From: Synechococcus sp. MU1643
GTDB lineage: Bacteria > Cyanobacteriota > Cyanobacteriia > PCC-6307 > Cyanobiaceae
Direction: 5' to 3'
Assembly (NCBI RefSeq): GCF_020514095.1
Contig: NZ_VTKY01000002.1
Location: 62,001 to 126,000, forward strand
DNA length: 64,000 bases
The notes under the pieces were generated by a model. That model made no database searches, was not told the origin of the DNA, and worked only from the letters and a program-made list of their open reading frames with translations. Every line of letters starts with the position of its first letter. Within the stretch, counting starts at the first letter, position 1. The translations under genes and the position numbers were made by a program. Shown here piece by piece: positions 1 through 9,588 of the stretch.

Positions 1-230
1 ATCTCCTTGCCGTTGACGAACATCGAGCTGTCCGTGGTCTTGATGTCCACGGAGGGATCAAGGCGTCCAAGGATGGAGTCGTAGGTGAGCAGGTGAGCGC
101 TGGTGGCGGGGTCGGAGGTGGAGTTCATCCCCACGATTTCCAGGCCAGTGTCAGCGCCCCGGCTGATCCATCCCCGCAGAACATTGCGACCGATCCGGCC
201 GAATCCATTGATCGCAACGCGCAGGGTCAT
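1..230 (-). CDS. gap2: Glyceraldehyde-3-phosphate dehydrogenase, 5' part only
   Basis: Only the N-terminal 76 or so codons lie in the window; the gene runs off the left edge. The reverse strand starts with ATG at 230 and reads MTLRVAINGFGRIGRNVLRG, the Rossmann NAD(P)-binding start of GAPDH, followed by GADTGLEIVGMNSTSDP and the LLTYDSILG stretch typical of the family. The cyanobacterial Gap2 form uses NADP(H) or NAD(H) and works in the Calvin cycle and gluconeogenesis. Assigning Gap2 rather than the glycolytic Gap1 rests on the N-terminal sequence and on the neighbouring murC, an arrangement I remember from marine Synechococcus, so it is partly inference. The gene is divergent from murC. Confidence 0.9.
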   Translation of the reverse strand, partial: MTLRVAINGFGRIGRNVLRGWISRGADTGLEIVGMNSTSDPATSAHLLTYDSILGRLDPSVDIKTTDSSMFVNGKE

Positions 231-390
231 GGAAGAAGCGGCAAAGCCGCGCAGGGGTTTTGGCCGCCGATCATACAGAAATCAGCAGAAATACCTCGTT
301 CGACCCTGCATCAATCAGCTCGATCCGGCCCTCAGCACGGCAGACAAGCAGCGGCAACTGACTTATCTTTCCCCAGACTGAAGCCCTACG

Positions 391-1800
391 TTGCCGCGCC
401 TGCTCGACCGTCAGACACCAGTCCACTTCATCGGTGTCGGCGGAATTGGCATGTCGGCTTTGGCTCGGATTCTCGTTGACCGCGGTCACCCGGTCAGCGG
501 CTCGGACCCGCGTGACAATGCGACAACACAACAGTTGAAGACCCTCGGGGTGAAGGTCTTCCACCAGCAGGATGCAACCTGCATTGACGCTGTCTCAGCA
601 GCGAAAGACGCTTGTTCACCGGTGGTGGTAATCAGCACAGCCATCCCCGAGAACAATCCAGAACTGCAGCGGGCCCGACAGCAGGGGCTGGAGATCTGGC
701 ATCGCTCCGATCTTCTGGCGGCTCTGATCGAGCAGCAACCCTCCATTGCAGTTGCCGGCAGCCACGGCAAGACCACCACCAGCACCTTGATCACCACCTT
801 GCTGCTGGAGGCGAATCAAGACCCAACCGCTGTGATTGGAGGCATCGTTCCCAGCCTCGGCAGCAATGGTCACGCTGGCCAGGGAAAGCTGCTCGTGGCC
901 GAGGCGGATGAATCCGATGGGTCCCTGGTGAAGTTCAGTCCAAGCCTGGGGGTGATCACCAACCTGGAGCTGGATCACACCGATCACTACTCCAGCCTCG
1001 ACGACCTGATCTCCACCCTGCAACGCTTCGCAGGGGGTTGCGATCGCGTGCTGGCCAATCACGACGACCCGATCCTGCAGGAACACTTCCAGCCAACGGC
1101 CTGGTGGTCCAACCAAAGCGCCGAATCCGTTGACTTCGCCGCCCTGCCTCTGAGCCTTGAGGGCGATCGCTGCTTGGCCCGTTTCTACGAAGCTGGCCAC
1201 CCCGTCGGTGACTTCACCCTGCCGATGGCCGGGCTGCACAACCTCAGCAACGCAACAGGGGCCTTGGCCGCCTGCCGGATGGAAGATCTCCCCTTTGACC
1301 AGTTGGTGGAAGGCCTCGTTGGCCTGAAGGCACCGCGGCGGCGCTTTGATCTTCGGGGCACCTGGAAGGGCCGTCAAATCGTTGATGACTACGCCCACCA
1401 TCCCAGTGAGGTGAAGGCAACCCTGGAGATGGCACGCCTGATGGTGAGGAGTGGTCGCAGCCCGCTTCCCACAGCACCAGAACGGCTCCTAGCGGTGTTC
1501 CAGCCGCACCGTTACAGCCGCACCCAGCAGTTCCTCGATGGCTTCGCCCAGGCCCTGCAGAACTGTGATCTGCTGCTGCTGGCTCCCGTCTATTCCGCAG
1601 GAGAGCAACCGCTGCAGGGCATCTGCAGCAACGCTCTGGCGGATCGGGTACGCAGCCTGAAACCGGATCTTGAGATCGCCGTCGCAGACAACCTCGACCA
1701 ACTCACCGACCTGGTGATCCAGCACAGCCGCGAGAACGATCTTGTTCTGGCCATGGGTGCTGGCGATGTGAATGGACTGTGGTCAAAGCTGACGTCATGA
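391..1800 (+). CDS. murC: UDP-N-acetylmuramate--L-alanine ligase
   Basis: MurC adds L-alanine to UDP-MurNAc using ATP, the first step of the peptidoglycan stem peptide, in the cytoplasm. The 469-residue product has the Mur-ligase N-terminal motif [13 protein letters not shown] near residue 13, the ATP P-loop GSHGKTTT at about 123-130, the central-domain stretch EADESDGSL and the C-terminal [10 protein letters not shown] motif. Length matches the family. The start is TTG at 391; the next in-frame ATG lies inside the nucleotide-binding motif, so the TTG start is needed. The stop overlaps the murB ATG as ATGA, implying translational coupling. Confidence 0.95.
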   Translation: MPRLLDRQTPVHFIGVGGIGMSALARILVDRGHPVSGSDPRDNATTQQLKTLGVKVFHQQDATCIDAVSAAKDACSPVVVISTAIPENNPELQRARQQGLEIWHRSDLLAALIEQQPSIAVAGSHGKTTTSTLITTLLLEANQDPTAVIGGIVPSLGSNGHAGQGKLLVAEADESDGSLVKFSPSLGVITNLELDHTDHYSSLDDLISTLQRFAGGCDRVLANHDDPILQEHFQPTAWWSNQSAESVDFAALPLSLEGDRCLARFYEAGHPVGDFTLPMAGLHNLSNATGALAACRMEDLPFDQLVEGLVGLKAPRRRFDLRGTWKGRQIVDDYAHHPSEVKATLEMARLMVRSGRSPLPTAPERLLAVFQPHRYSRTQQFLDGFAQALQNCDLLLLAPVYSAGEQPLQGICSNALADRVRSLKPDLEIAVADNLDQLTDLVIQHSRENDLVLAMGAGDVNGLWSKLTS

Positions 1801-2699
1801 CCCAGGGCGATGCCCGCCTGCCCCAGGCCGGAGTCAACCTGGCGGACTACACCACCTGGCGTGTGGGAGGAGCCGCCGAATGGCTTGCGGAACCCGCCAG
1901 CCTTGAGGAAGCCCAGGCTTGGATCGAATGGGCCGCTCACCAAGGCATGCCCTGCCGCGTCATGGGCGCTGGGTCGAATCTGCTGATTCACGATGATGGC
2001 CTACGCGGGCTTTCGCTCTGTCTGCGCAAACTTCAGGGGCTCCAGCTTGATGCAACCACTGGGACCGTGGAAGTGCTTGCCGGCGAACCGATCCCATCAT
2101 TGGCAAGACGCGTTGCACGAGCTGGTTTGCATGGTCTGGAGTGGTCGGTTGGCATCCCGGGGACCGCTGGCGGTGCGGCTGTGATGAATGCAGGAGCCCA
2201 GGGAGGCTGCACAGCGGAATGGTTGGAGTCGGTGCGGGTCATGCCCCTAGAGGGGGGCGACTGCTTTGAGCTGCAGCGGGATCAACTGGACTTCGCCTAC
2301 CGGCATAGCCGTCTCCAAGAGGGCAACCTCGTGGTGTTGTCCGCACGGTTCCGCTTGGAGCCCGGTCACGATCCGGATGAACTCAAGCGGGTCACCAGCG
2401 CGAACCTCAGCCACCGCACCACCACGCAGCCCTATCAACAACCCAGCTGCGGCAGTGTCTTCCGCAATCCCGAACCGCTCAAGGCCGGACGGCTGATCGA
2501 AGAGCAGGGGCTTAAGGGAACCCGGATCGGCGGCGCTGAAATCTCAAACGTGCATGCCAATTTCATCGTCAACACCGGTCATGCCCAGGCAAAGGACATC
2601 GCCCAGCTGATCCACCTGGTGCAGGACCGCGTCGAAGCCGAGCACGGAATCCGTCTGCACCCCGAAGTGAAGCGGCTGGGATTCTCTTCGGCGGCTTAA
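1797..2699 (+). CDS. murB: UDP-N-acetylenolpyruvoylglucosamine reductase
   Basis: MurB is the FAD and NADPH enzyme that reduces UDP-GlcNAc-enolpyruvate to UDP-MurNAc, the substrate consumed by MurC next door. The 300-residue protein shows the FAD-binding stretch [14 protein letters not shown], the core [16 protein letters not shown], the active-site region SCGSVFRNP and [12 protein letters not shown] near the C-terminus. I chose ATG 1797, which overlaps the murC stop by four bases; the frame stays open to a GTG at 1779 inside murC, but that is less likely. murC-murB pairing is common in cyanobacteria. Confidence 0.95.
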   Translation: MTQGDARLPQAGVNLADYTTWRVGGAAEWLAEPASLEEAQAWIEWAAHQGMPCRVMGAGSNLLIHDDGLRGLSLCLRKLQGLQLDATTGTVEVLAGEPIPSLARRVARAGLHGLEWSVGIPGTAGGAAVMNAGAQGGCTAEWLESVRVMPLEGGDCFELQRDQLDFAYRHSRLQEGNLVVLSARFRLEPGHDPDELKRVTSANLSHRTTTQPYQQPSCGSVFRNPEPLKAGRLIEEQGLKGTRIGGAEISNVHANFIVNTGHAQAKDIAQLIHLVQDRVEAEHGIRLHPEVKRLGFSSAA

Positions 2700-2723
2700 C
2701 CTTCCGGCTCCCACAGGATCGCC

Positions 2724-3065
2724 ATGGCAGGGTTCGGACTCCCCAATTTCGGCCAGCTCACCGAAGCCTTCAAGAAGGCCCAGGAGATTCAGCAGAACGC
2801 TCAGGCCCTGCAGAACGAACTTGATGGGATGGAGATCGAAGGCAACAGCAGCGATGGCCGTGCCAGCGTTTGGCTGTCGGGCAACCAGCAACCCCTCCGG
2901 GTGCGGTTGGACCCAGCCCTGCTGCAAGAGGGCCAACAGGCCAGCGAAACGGCCACGCTGGAAGCCCTGCAAGCGGCCTACGAGCAATCCACAGCCACGA
3001 TGAAGGGCCGCATGGAAGAACTCACCGGTGGCCTGAACCTCAACCTCCCCGGAATGGGCGGCTGA
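2724..3065 (+). CDS. YbaB/EbfC-family nucleoid-associated protein
   Basis: This is a small DNA-binding protein of 113 residues. The family forms homodimers that coat DNA. The sequence starts [20 protein letters not shown], then a helical region rich in Gln/Glu, the [12 protein letters not shown] strand motif, and ends [14 protein letters not shown], all typical of cyanobacterial EbfC/YbaB. It lies 24 bases after murB on the same strand, probably in one transcript with murC-murB. Its 3' end overlaps the convergent rsgA by 26 bases. Confidence 0.9.
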   Translation: MAGFGLPNFGQLTEAFKKAQEIQQNAQALQNELDGMEIEGNSSDGRASVWLSGNQQPLRVRLDPALLQEGQQASETATLEALQAAYEQSTATMKGRMEELTGGLNLNLPGMGG

Positions 3066-3954
3066 GGCCGCTCAGCTCGATCAATGCGGCCTTGTAAAGG
3101 GCGTAGCGTTCCCAGTCACTGGACACACCGCAGCCGGGCTCACCACGATGCAGGCAGTCGCGGAACCGACAGGGCCAGGGATCAAGCTGCTGCCGGAGCT
3201 CCGGGAAAAGCACCCCCAATTCCTGGGGGTCATCTGGCAAATCTGGACGGTTGAAGCCGGGGGTGTCAGCCACCCTCGCGCTCAGACCCAGGGGAAAGAG
3301 CTCCACGTGGCGGGTGGTATGACGCCCGCGCTGCAGTCGACCGGACACCGCAGCAGTACGCAGTTGAAGATCAGGACGCAGCTGATTCAGCAGGCTGCTC
3401 TTGCCCACCCCGGAAGGTCCACACAGCACCGACAGCTGCGCACCAGCCAAGCGCTGCCTTAGAGCGTCGATGCCCGTTCCAGCTTCACTCGAAAGCACCA
3501 GCGGGTCATAACCCCACCCCTGCAACCGGGCCACAAGACTCTCAAGCGCTGCGGCTGAGATGAGGTCTGTCTTGGTCAGCAGAAGGATCACCTCCAGCCC
3601 CGTCCGTTCCGCCGTCAAAAGGAAGCGACTTGCCTGATCAGGGTCAAAGCTGGGCTGTTCCACCGCTAACACCACAGCCACCAAGGAGACGTTGGCCACC
3701 GGTGGGCGTATGAGAAAGCTGTGGCGTGGCTCGACGTCAGCCACCACAGCCCGCCCTTGGCCTGGATCAATCGCCTCGACGCAAACCCGATCCCCCACGT
3801 AAACGGCTTCACCCCGATGGCTGAGCCGAGTGCGGCGTGTGCAGAGCAGCCGAACTGGACATCCGTCAGGTGCGGCATCCAGCTCAACCTCCAAGTAGTT
3901 GGCCTGTAGCGCCACCACCATCCCGGAAGCCACCGAACTGACGGTGTCAGCCAC
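3040..3954 (-). CDS. rsgA: Small ribosomal subunit biogenesis GTPase RsgA
   Basis: RsgA is a circularly permuted GTPase that tests late 30S maturation. The 304-residue product has the N-terminal OB-fold, then G4 (LTKTDLI) ahead of G1 ([15 protein letters not shown]) and G3 (DTPGF), which is the permuted order that defines the family. It ends with the zinc site in [14 protein letters not shown]. The start is GTG at 3954, overlapping the tusA stop by eight bases, so it belongs to the grpE-dnaJ-tusA-rsgA minus-strand run. The 3' end overlaps ebfC by 26 bases. Confidence 0.93.
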   Translation of the reverse strand: MADTVSSVASGMVVALQANYLEVELDAAPDGCPVRLLCTRRTRLSHRGEAVYVGDRVCVEAIDPGQGRAVVADVEPRHSFLIRPPVANVSLVAVVLAVEQPSFDPDQASRFLLTAERTGLEVILLLTKTDLISAAALESLVARLQGWGYDPLVLSSEAGTGIDALRQRLAGAQLSVLCGPSGVGKSSLLNQLRPDLQLRTAAVSGRLQRGRHTTRHVELFPLGLSARVADTPGFNRPDLPDDPQELGVLFPELRQQLDPWPCRFRDCLHRGEPGCGVSSDWERYALYKAALIELSGLSRPFRGG

Positions 3955-4174
3955 CGCAGATCACCTCAATGGTGACGGAATCCGGCGTCTGATCAATGCA
4001 CTCAACACGATGGCCTGCATCCCTCAGGCCTGGAAGCACCATGGCCTCAGGCTCCCCCCGATCGAGACAGACCTCCAGACAGTCACCGCTGCTCATCTGC
4101 TCGAGGGTGAGCTTGCAGCGAATGAAATTCACCGGACAGGGCGTTCCCCGCAGATCCAGGGAACGCCTGCTCAT
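3947..4174 (-). CDS. TusA/SirA-like sulfurtransferase
   Basis: A 75-residue protein of the TusA family. The key motif is [20 protein letters not shown], in which the Cys of the CPxx motif carries the persulfide. Family members pass sulfur to tRNA thiolation or molybdenum cofactor pathways; the acceptor here cannot be told from sequence. The start overlaps the dnaJ stop by four bases and the end overlaps rsgA, so it is translationally coupled in the grpE-dnaJ operon. Lacking partner genes such as tusBCDE, I leave the gene symbol blank. Confidence 0.85.
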   Translation of the reverse strand: MSRRSLDLRGTPCPVNFIRCKLTLEQMSSGDCLEVCLDRGEPEAMVLPGLRDAGHRVECIDQTPDSVTIEVICGG

Positions 4175-5307
4175 CTCTTCTGACCGAACAAGCTGGCGAA
4201 CAGACCACTGTTGTGGTGGTGGTGTTGCTTGCCGCGGGCGGAATGGTGACCCGCCAACTGCTCTAGGAGCTCGCGCTCCACATCGCTGATCCGCTTAGGC
4301 AAGTCCACGGTGACCGTCACGCGCTGATCACCCCGTGCCACCGGATTCCCGAGCTTGGGAATGCCCAGGTTCGACAAGGTGAGCACCGTGCCGGGCTGGG
4401 TGCCGGCAGGGATGTCCAGCTCCTTACTGCCGTCCACCGTTTCCACCTCGATGGTGTCGCCAAGAATCGCCTGGAGGTAGCTGACCTTGACCTCCGAAAA
4501 GATGTTCAGACCATCCCGCTGCAAGCGCGGGTGATTTCGAACGGTGAGGAAGACGTAAAGGTCACCGGACGGGCCTCCCCGGGGTCCCGCGTTGCCTTCG
4601 CCAGTCACGCGAAGCCGTGTTCCGGTGTCCACTCCAGCAGGAATGTTGATCCGCAGCTTCTTGCGCACCTGTTTGACACCCTGACCTCCACAGGACCCGC
4701 AGGGATCCGAAATCACCTGGCCAGTGCCCCCACAGGTGGGGCACTCGGCGACCTGAGTGAAGCTGCCGAAGGGAGTCCGCGTAGCACGGCGCACCTGCCC
4801 CGCGCCGCCACAGGTGCCGCAGGTAGTGGGCCCACTTCCCGCTTTGGCACCGCTGCCGCCGCAGGTGTCGCAGGTCTCCAGATGCGGGATCTTGATCTCC
4901 TGCTCCTGACCGAACACCGCCTGCTCGAAATCGATCGTCAGGTCGTAACGAAGGTCATCCCCCTGCTGGGGGCCCTGACGCCGCGGCCGCCCACCCCCGG
5001 CACCGCCGGGTCCACCGAAGCCCTGGAAAAACGTCTCGAACAGATCCGCGAATCCGCCCATGTCGCCCATGTCCTGAGCACCGGCCGCACCACCAAGACC
5101 GGCTTCACCGAACTGGTCGTAACGGGCCCGTGTCTGGGGATCACTGAGCACCTCGTAGGCGCGGCCAATTTCCTTAAAACGGTCTTCAGCGCCGGGATCC
5201 TTATTGATATCGGGGTGGTACTGACGCGCCATGCGCCGATAAGCCTGCTTGAGGCTGTCGGGATCCACATCTCGGCTGACGCCGAGCAGGTCGTAGAAGT
5301 CGGCCAT
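4171..5307 (-). CDS. dnaJ: Chaperone DnaJ (type I Hsp40)
   Basis: DnaJ is the co-chaperone that delivers substrates to DnaK and stimulates its ATPase. All type I parts are visible in 378 residues: a J domain with YHPDIN, a Gly/Phe-rich linker ([16 protein letters not shown]), four zinc-binding repeats ([36 protein letters not shown]) and the C-terminal substrate domain. The tail contains a run of four histidines ([10 protein letters not shown]), which is unusual. It starts at 5307, one base into the grpE stop, so the pair is coupled. dnaK itself is 40 kb away at 45992. Confidence 0.95.
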   Translation of the reverse strand: MADFYDLLGVSRDVDPDSLKQAYRRMARQYHPDINKDPGAEDRFKEIGRAYEVLSDPQTRARYDQFGEAGLGGAAGAQDMGDMGGFADLFETFFQGFGGPGGAGGGRPRRQGPQQGDDLRYDLTIDFEQAVFGQEQEIKIPHLETCDTCGGSGAKAGSGPTTCGTCGGAGQVRRATRTPFGSFTQVAECPTCGGTGQVISDPCGSCGGQGVKQVRKKLRINIPAGVDTGTRLRVTGEGNAGPRGGPSGDLYVFLTVRNHPRLQRDGLNIFSEVKVSYLQAILGDTIEVETVDGSKELDIPAGTQPGTVLTLSNLGIPKLGNPVARGDQRVTVTVDLPKRISDVERELLEQLAGHHSARGKQHHHHNSGLFASLFGQKR

Positions 5308-5978
5308 CAGGCCTCCTCCACCGTCTGATCCGGTGCTGCCTCAGCAGGCGCTGAGGCTGGATCGGATGGTCCTGGACCCATCGACACCTTCACCATGGCG
5401 TGGCGCAACACACGACCATCGCGGTGGTAGCCCCGCTGAAGCTCCTCACACACCACATCCTCAGCGAACTCGCTGCTTTCCTCGCGCAACACGGCCTCAT
5501 GCAGGTTCGGGTCGAACTCCTGACCGACCACCTCCATCCGGGCTACCCCCTGCTGCTTCAGCACCTCCACCAATTGCTTGTAGAGACCCTGATAACTGCG
5601 ATGCAGCGCCTGGGCTTCTTCCCCTTCGGGATTGAGCTGCTGACGGGCCCGCTCGAAGTTATCGACCACCGGAAGGATTTCGGTGAGGGTCGAGCAGACC
5701 AGTTGCTGACGCATGTCGTCCTGGTCGCGGCTCTGGCGCTTGCGGAAGTTGTCGAAATCCGCCGCAATACGCATGTATTGGCTGTTGAGCGTCTCGTGCT
5801 CCTGCTTTAGCGAACTCAACTCCTGCTCGAGTTGCTGCATCCGATCCGCAGGATCCACAGCTGCAGGAGCCTGTTCGGACGTCGCCTCTGGCGCATCAGG
5901 AGCGGGCTCCGGCGGTGCTGGAACAGCACCGGACTCAACAGTTTGGTCCTGCTCTGGGGTGGAGGCGTCGCCGCTCAT
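5307..5978 (-). CDS. grpE: Nucleotide exchange factor GrpE
   Basis: GrpE releases ADP from DnaK. The 223-residue protein has an acidic, Pro/Ala-rich N-terminus of about 45 residues, a long coiled coil ([19 protein letters not shown]), the conserved helix [17 protein letters not shown], and the C-terminal beta domain with FDPNLHEAV and [17 protein letters not shown]. It heads the grpE-dnaJ-tusA-rsgA run. I see no CIRCE inverted repeat in the roughly 90 bases upstream, which are shared with the divergent small ORF at 6069. Confidence 0.93.
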   Translation of the reverse strand: MSGDASTPEQDQTVESGAVPAPPEPAPDAPEATSEQAPAAVDPADRMQQLEQELSSLKQEHETLNSQYMRIAADFDNFRKRQSRDQDDMRQQLVCSTLTEILPVVDNFERARQQLNPEGEEAQALHRSYQGLYKQLVEVLKQQGVARMEVVGQEFDPNLHEAVLREESSEFAEDVVCEELQRGYHRDGRVLRHAMVKVSMGPGPSDPASAPAEAAPDQTVEEA

Positions 5979-6068
5979 GCTGACCGCTCAGGGATTGCTG
6001 TCTAGACATGTTGAAGGGCAACGCTCACCTCCCACAAGCTGCGGAAGCCCGCACCTCGGTCGCAACCC

Positions 6069-6236
6069 ATGACTCTGACGCTGCCCACCCCCGATGCCGG
6101 CAACGCGGCGCGGCAGCGTTTCGCCCTTGAATTGCTGTTGCAACAGCGGGTTCCAGGGCCGGACCAGCTGCTGGCAAACCGCTACCTGCTGGCGATGTAC
6201 CTGCCGATGTTCACCGTGTTTGATCAGATCCACTGA
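6069..6236 (+). CDS. Small hypothetical protein, 55 aa
   Basis: A short ORF with ATG at 6069 and TGA ending at 6236. It reads MTLTLPTPDAGNAARQRFAL, then a leucine-rich helix (ELLLQQRVPGPDQLLANRYL) and MFTVFDQIH. It fills an otherwise empty stretch between grpE and the flavoprotein, and its last 26 bases overlap the flavoprotein 3' end convergently. The composition is helical and plausible for a real protein, but there is no clear Shine-Dalgarno site and I do not recognise a family. No function is proposed. Confidence 0.45.
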   Translation: MTLTLPTPDAGNAARQRFALELLLQQRVPGPDQLLANRYLLAMYLPMFTVFDQIH

Positions 6237-7479
6237 GCACTGCAGCGATGGCCTGGCCCGCTAACCAACCGCCGCTCCAGCAGGCCTGAAAGTTAAAACC
6301 GCCGGTTACACCATCCACATCCAGCAGTTCTCCGGCCAAGTAAAGACCGGGGCAGCGGCGGCTCTCCATCGTGGCCAGGTTGACGTCCCCCAGGGCGACA
6401 CCGCCGGCGGTAACGAACTCCTCCCCGAACGGTCCACGTCCCTGGATCGGCACACTCTGCGCGCAGAGCAGCTCTACCAATCGACGCTCCGCCTTGATCG
6501 GCAGATCGGCCCAACGGCGTTCTGGCTCCACCCCAGCGATGGTCAAAAAGATCTGCCACAACCGCCGCGGCAAATGCTCGAACGGCTTCGCTGCTGAAAG
6601 AGTTCGCCGCGCCTGCTCCTGCCGCCATTGCTGCAATCGCTCGGTCAGCCCCGAACGACCCAACCCAGCACTCCAGTCCAGCTTCAGCTCGCCCTGATAG
6701 CGGTTCTGATGCAGGGCCCTGGCGGCAAAGGCTGAGAGCCGCAGCGTGGCCGGACCACTCAGACCGCGGTGAGTGATCAGCACCCGCCCGGTCTGGCGGA
6801 AGCGCTGGTTGCCCAGTTTCAAATCAAGGCCCACATCGTCGATGGCAATGCCACTGCAGGCCGTCAGAGCCGGTGCCTTCAGCGTGAGGCTGAACAGCGA
6901 TGGCACCGGCGGCACCACCTGGTGACCAAGGGCTTCCGCCAGTTTTCGGCCACTGGGATGCCCCCCCGTGGCCAGCATCAAACAGCGCCCATGCAAAGGC
7001 TCAAGGCCGCGGCCCTCGAGCACAAACCCCCCCTCGGAGTGAACGCGCACCTGCTGGACCATGGCCTTCGTGCGCAGCTCGACACCTGAGGCCCTTGCCG
7101 CCTTCTGCAGGCACTGAATCACGGCCTCAGAACGGTTCTGCTGCGGAAACATCCGTCCATCGGGTTCCTCCACCAGGGTGAGCCCGTGCTCGTCAAACCA
7201 GGCAATCGCATCGCCACAGGCAAAGCGACTGAAGGGCCCCCGCAAGGGTCGACTACCACGGGGGTAATGGGTGGCCAGTTCACGGGGATCCCAACAGGCA
7301 TGGGTCACATTGCAGCGACCGCCACCGCTGATTCGTACCTTCTGGAGGGGCTCAGGGGTGCCTTCCAGCACCAGCACATGCCGAACTCCCTGCTCGGCTG
7401 CACTGATTGCTGCCATGTACCCGGCAGGACCACCACCAACAACGATCAGATCAAGCGGGCTGAAAGCGGAGGGCGACAC
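6211..7479 (-). CDS. BaiN/HI0933-family NAD(P)/FAD-dependent oxidoreductase
   Basis: A flavoprotein of the HI0933 (BaiN, 'aminoacetone oxidase') family, substrate unknown. The N-terminus carries the FAD dinucleotide motif LIVVGGGPAGYMAA. KVRISGGGRCNVTHA is the family hallmark, LMLATGGHPSGRKLAEALGH follows, and the C-terminus has TAGGVALGDVN and the FAD-closing LYLAGELLDVDGVTGGFN. I prefer GTG 7479, giving about 422 residues; ATG 7521 and a further start at 7548 are open, but both run deeper into the conserved C-terminal codons of msrB. Even the preferred start overlaps msrB by 29 bases. Confidence 0.85.
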   Translation of the reverse strand: MSPSAFSPLDLIVVGGGPAGYMAAISAAEQGVRHVLVLEGTPEPLQKVRISGGGRCNVTHACWDPRELATHYPRGSRPLRGPFSRFACGDAIAWFDEHGLTLVEEPDGRMFPQQNRSEAVIQCLQKAARASGVELRTKAMVQQVRVHSEGGFVLEGRGLEPLHGRCLMLATGGHPSGRKLAEALGHQVVPPVPSLFSLTLKAPALTACSGIAIDDVGLDLKLGNQRFRQTGRVLITHRGLSGPATLRLSAFAARALHQNRYQGELKLDWSAGLGRSGLTERLQQWRQEQARRTLSAAKPFEHLPRRLWQIFLTIAGVEPERRWADLPIKAERRLVELLCAQSVPIQGRGPFGEEFVTAGGVALGDVNLATMESRRCPGLYLAGELLDVDGVTGGFNFQACWSGGWLAGQAIAAVLSGSDQTR

Positions 7480-7954
7480 CGTTGTTGCAGTAGCGCTTGC
7501 CGGTGGGTCGTGGTCCGTCATTGAAAACGTGGCCCTGGTGCCCACCACAACGGCTGCAGTGGTATTCCGTGCGCGGCAGAATCAATTTGAAATCTACTTT
7601 CGTGGCGACGGCACCATCCAGGGGCTGCCAGAAGCTGGGCCAGCCGGTGCCGCTGTCGAATTTGGCCTCCGACGAAAACAACGCTGCATCACAACCGGCG
7701 CAGTGATAAGTGCCGGAACGCTTCTCTCCATTAAGCGGACTCGTGAAGGGACGTTCCGTTCCCTCATTGCGCAACACGTCATAGGCCTGGGGAGACAAAC
7801 GCTCACGCCACTGCTCGGGATTGAGATCCCAAGAGGGATCGCCAGCGTTGGACGCCGCCAAAACAGGCTGAGGTCTCCAGAGACTGCCAAACACCCCTGC
7901 CATTGCCGCCAACAACAGCGATCGACGGGACAGAACGGCGGCACTCAAGCTCAT
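7451..7954 (-). CDS. msrB: Peptide-methionine (R)-S-oxide reductase MsrB, Tat-exported
   Basis: MsrB reduces methionine-R-sulfoxide in damaged proteins. The catalytic domain has the two zinc CxxC pairs (CAGC, CSRC), the core SGTGWPSFWQP and the catalytic Cys in GKRYCNNGVALRF. Ahead of it is a signal peptide starting SRRSLLLAAMAGVFGS and ending near VLAASN, which looks like a twin-arginine (Tat) signal, so the enzyme probably acts outside the cytoplasm. I chose ATG 7954, which places the RR motif about nine residues in. An ATG at 8014 is open but would overlap the divergent dus start. The stop lies inside the next minus-strand gene. Confidence 0.9.
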   Translation of the reverse strand: MSLSAAVLSRRSLLLAAMAGVFGSLWRPQPVLAASNAGDPSWDLNPEQWRERLSPQAYDVLRNEGTERPFTSPLNGEKRSGTYHCAGCDAALFSSEAKFDSGTGWPSFWQPLDGAVATKVDFKLILPRTEYHCSRCGGHQGHVFNDGPRPTGKRYCNNGVALRFQPA

Positions 7955-7994
7955 CGACGCTGAAGCGGGAATCACGGGCGGTTCTAATGGATTG

Positions 7995-8990
7995 ATGACT
8001 GCCGCCGGATCCACCGCTGCCTACCGCTTCAGTGTGGCGCCGATGCTGGATTGCACCGACCGCCATTTCCGGGTGCTGATGCGCCAGATCAGCCGTAGAG
8101 CCATGCTCTACAGCGAAATGGTGGTGGCCCAGGCGCTGCACCACAGCAAACGACGCAACAAGTTGCTGGATTTCGATCCGGTGGAACATCCCATCGCCCT
8201 GCAGGTGGGGGGAGACGATCCAGCCCTGCTGGCCGAGGCGGCACGACTGGCGCAGGACTGGGGCTACGACGAAATCAACCTCAATGTGGGTTGCCCCAGC
8301 CAGAAGGTGCAGGCCGGGAATTTCGGGGCTTGCCTCATGGCGGAGCCGGATCTGGTCGCCCGCTGTGTGGAGGCCATGGTGGACTCAGGGGAGCTCCCTG
8401 TGACCGTGAAACATCGGATCGGCATTGACGATCTCGACAGCGATGCCCTGCTGACGAACTTCGTGGATCGAGTGGCTCTAGCAGGGGCCAGCCGCTTCGC
8501 TGTTCACGCCCGTAAAGCCTGGCTGGAGGGCCTGGATCCCAAGCAGAACCGAACGATTCCTCCGCTGCAGCATGACCGCGTGGTGGCTCTCAAACAACGC
8601 CGCCCCGATCTGGTGATTGAACTCAACGGAGGGCTGGAATCCCCTAAAGACTGCCTTGAGGCACTGGAAGGGTGCGATGGCGCCATGGTGGGACGGGCGG
8701 CCTACAGCCATCCCCTGCGCTGGACCAACATCGATGCCTTGATTTTCGGGGAGGAGTCACGCCAAATCCTGGCGTCAGATGTTGTGGAGGGTCTACTTCC
8801 CCATGCAGAGGCTCATCTCGAGCGAGGGGGCCGGCTGTGGGACCTCTGCCGTCACTTAGTGCAACTCGTAGAAGGTGTCCGTGGTGCAAGGCACTGGCGG
8901 CGGGAGCTGGGGGAGAAAGCCCAGCGCCCCGGAGCGGATCTGGATGTGCTGCTCCAAGCCGGACAGCAACTTAAGGACGCAGGACTCTGA
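7995..8990 (+). CDS. dusA: tRNA-dihydrouridine synthase, DusA type
   Basis: An FMN enzyme that reduces uridines in the tRNA D-loop. The 331-residue protein shows the DusA-type start FSVAPMLDCTDRHFRVLMRQ, the FMN-site and catalytic-loop region INLNVGCPSQKVQAGNFGAC with its catalytic Cys, VKHRIGIDD, FAVHARKAWLEGL, and the phosphate-binding ELNGGLESP and CDGAMVGRAAYSHP. The LDCTDRHFR start and LEGLDPKQNR loop fit DusA better than DusB or DusC. ATG 7995 is preferred over the adjacent TTG at 7992. It is divergent from msrB. Confidence 0.92.
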   Translation: MTAAGSTAAYRFSVAPMLDCTDRHFRVLMRQISRRAMLYSEMVVAQALHHSKRRNKLLDFDPVEHPIALQVGGDDPALLAEAARLAQDWGYDEINLNVGCPSQKVQAGNFGACLMAEPDLVARCVEAMVDSGELPVTVKHRIGIDDLDSDALLTNFVDRVALAGASRFAVHARKAWLEGLDPKQNRTIPPLQHDRVVALKQRRPDLVIELNGGLESPKDCLEALEGCDGAMVGRAAYSHPLRWTNIDALIFGEESRQILASDVVEGLLPHAEAHLERGGRLWDLCRHLVQLVEGVRGARHWRRELGEKAQRPGADLDVLLQAGQQLKDAGL

Positions 8991-9003
8991 TCAACGGCTG
9001 AGG

Positions 9004-9462
9004 TCAGCCCTCAGCTCCCCCGTAACCGGAAAAGTCATCGCCACCGCCGCTGGAGGATCCACGGCGACGACGGCTACGACCCTCGTCGTAGGCGTTGCCC
9101 TCGCCAGCGTTATCTCGGGCGCCATAGCTGCGATCTTCCCATCCCCTTGCACCAGAGGGGCGATCACCACCGCCGCCGTATCCACCACCGCCACCACCGC
9201 CGCCACGACGGGGGGCACTACCGCGGGGCTCCGCTTTGTTGATCCGGAGAGGACGGCCCATCAGTTCTGCACCCTGCAGGCCTTCAATGGCTGCTTCTTC
9301 GGTGGACTCATCAGCCATCTCAACGAAGGCAAAACCACGCTTGCGACCTGTGTCCCGCTCGAGGGGCAGCGCACAGTTGGTCACTTCACCGAACTGGGCA
9401 AACAGCTCGATCACATCTTCCTGCTCAGCGCGGAAGGGAAGGTTGCCGACAAAAATGCTCAC
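9004..9462 (-). CDS. Glycine-rich RRM RNA-binding protein
   Basis: A 152-residue cyanobacterial Rbp-type protein with one RNA-recognition motif followed by a Gly/Arg-rich tail. RNP2 is IFVGNLPF at the N-terminus and RNP1 is RKRGFAFVEM around residue 45; the tail begins near residue 80 with runs of glycine (RRGGGGGGGGYGGGG). Such proteins bind mRNA and in several cyanobacteria are cold-induced; no such control can be seen here. The gene is convergent with dusA (13-base gap) and stands alone; about 125 bases separate it from argH. Confidence 0.92.
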   Translation of the reverse strand: MSIFVGNLPFRAEQEDVIELFAQFGEVTNCALPLERDTGRKRGFAFVEMADESTEEAAIEGLQGAELMGRPLRINKAEPRGSAPRRGGGGGGGGYGGGGDRPSGARGWEDRSYGARDNAGEGNAYDEGRSRRRRGSSSGGGDDFSGYGGAEG

Positions 9463-9588
9463 GTTTTGCGTGGACCGGGTACGAAACAGTGGACCGATGA
9501 GGCCTTGAACATTGCCATCGGGCTATGACTCCGGAACGAAGTGACATAGCTCTGGCTGATTAAGCGTAGACCCGGTTATGGGTGTGAG

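Noticed and set aside
616-1401. 261-codon minus-strand frame inside murC
   Set aside because: Shadow of murC; the plus-strand frame has all Mur ligase motifs and the antisense text has none.
9140-9230. Repetitive CCGCCACCACC stretch that could suggest a repeat array or CRISPR
   Set aside because: It is the coding sequence of the glycine-rich tail of the RRM protein; no unique spacers or regular repeat unit.
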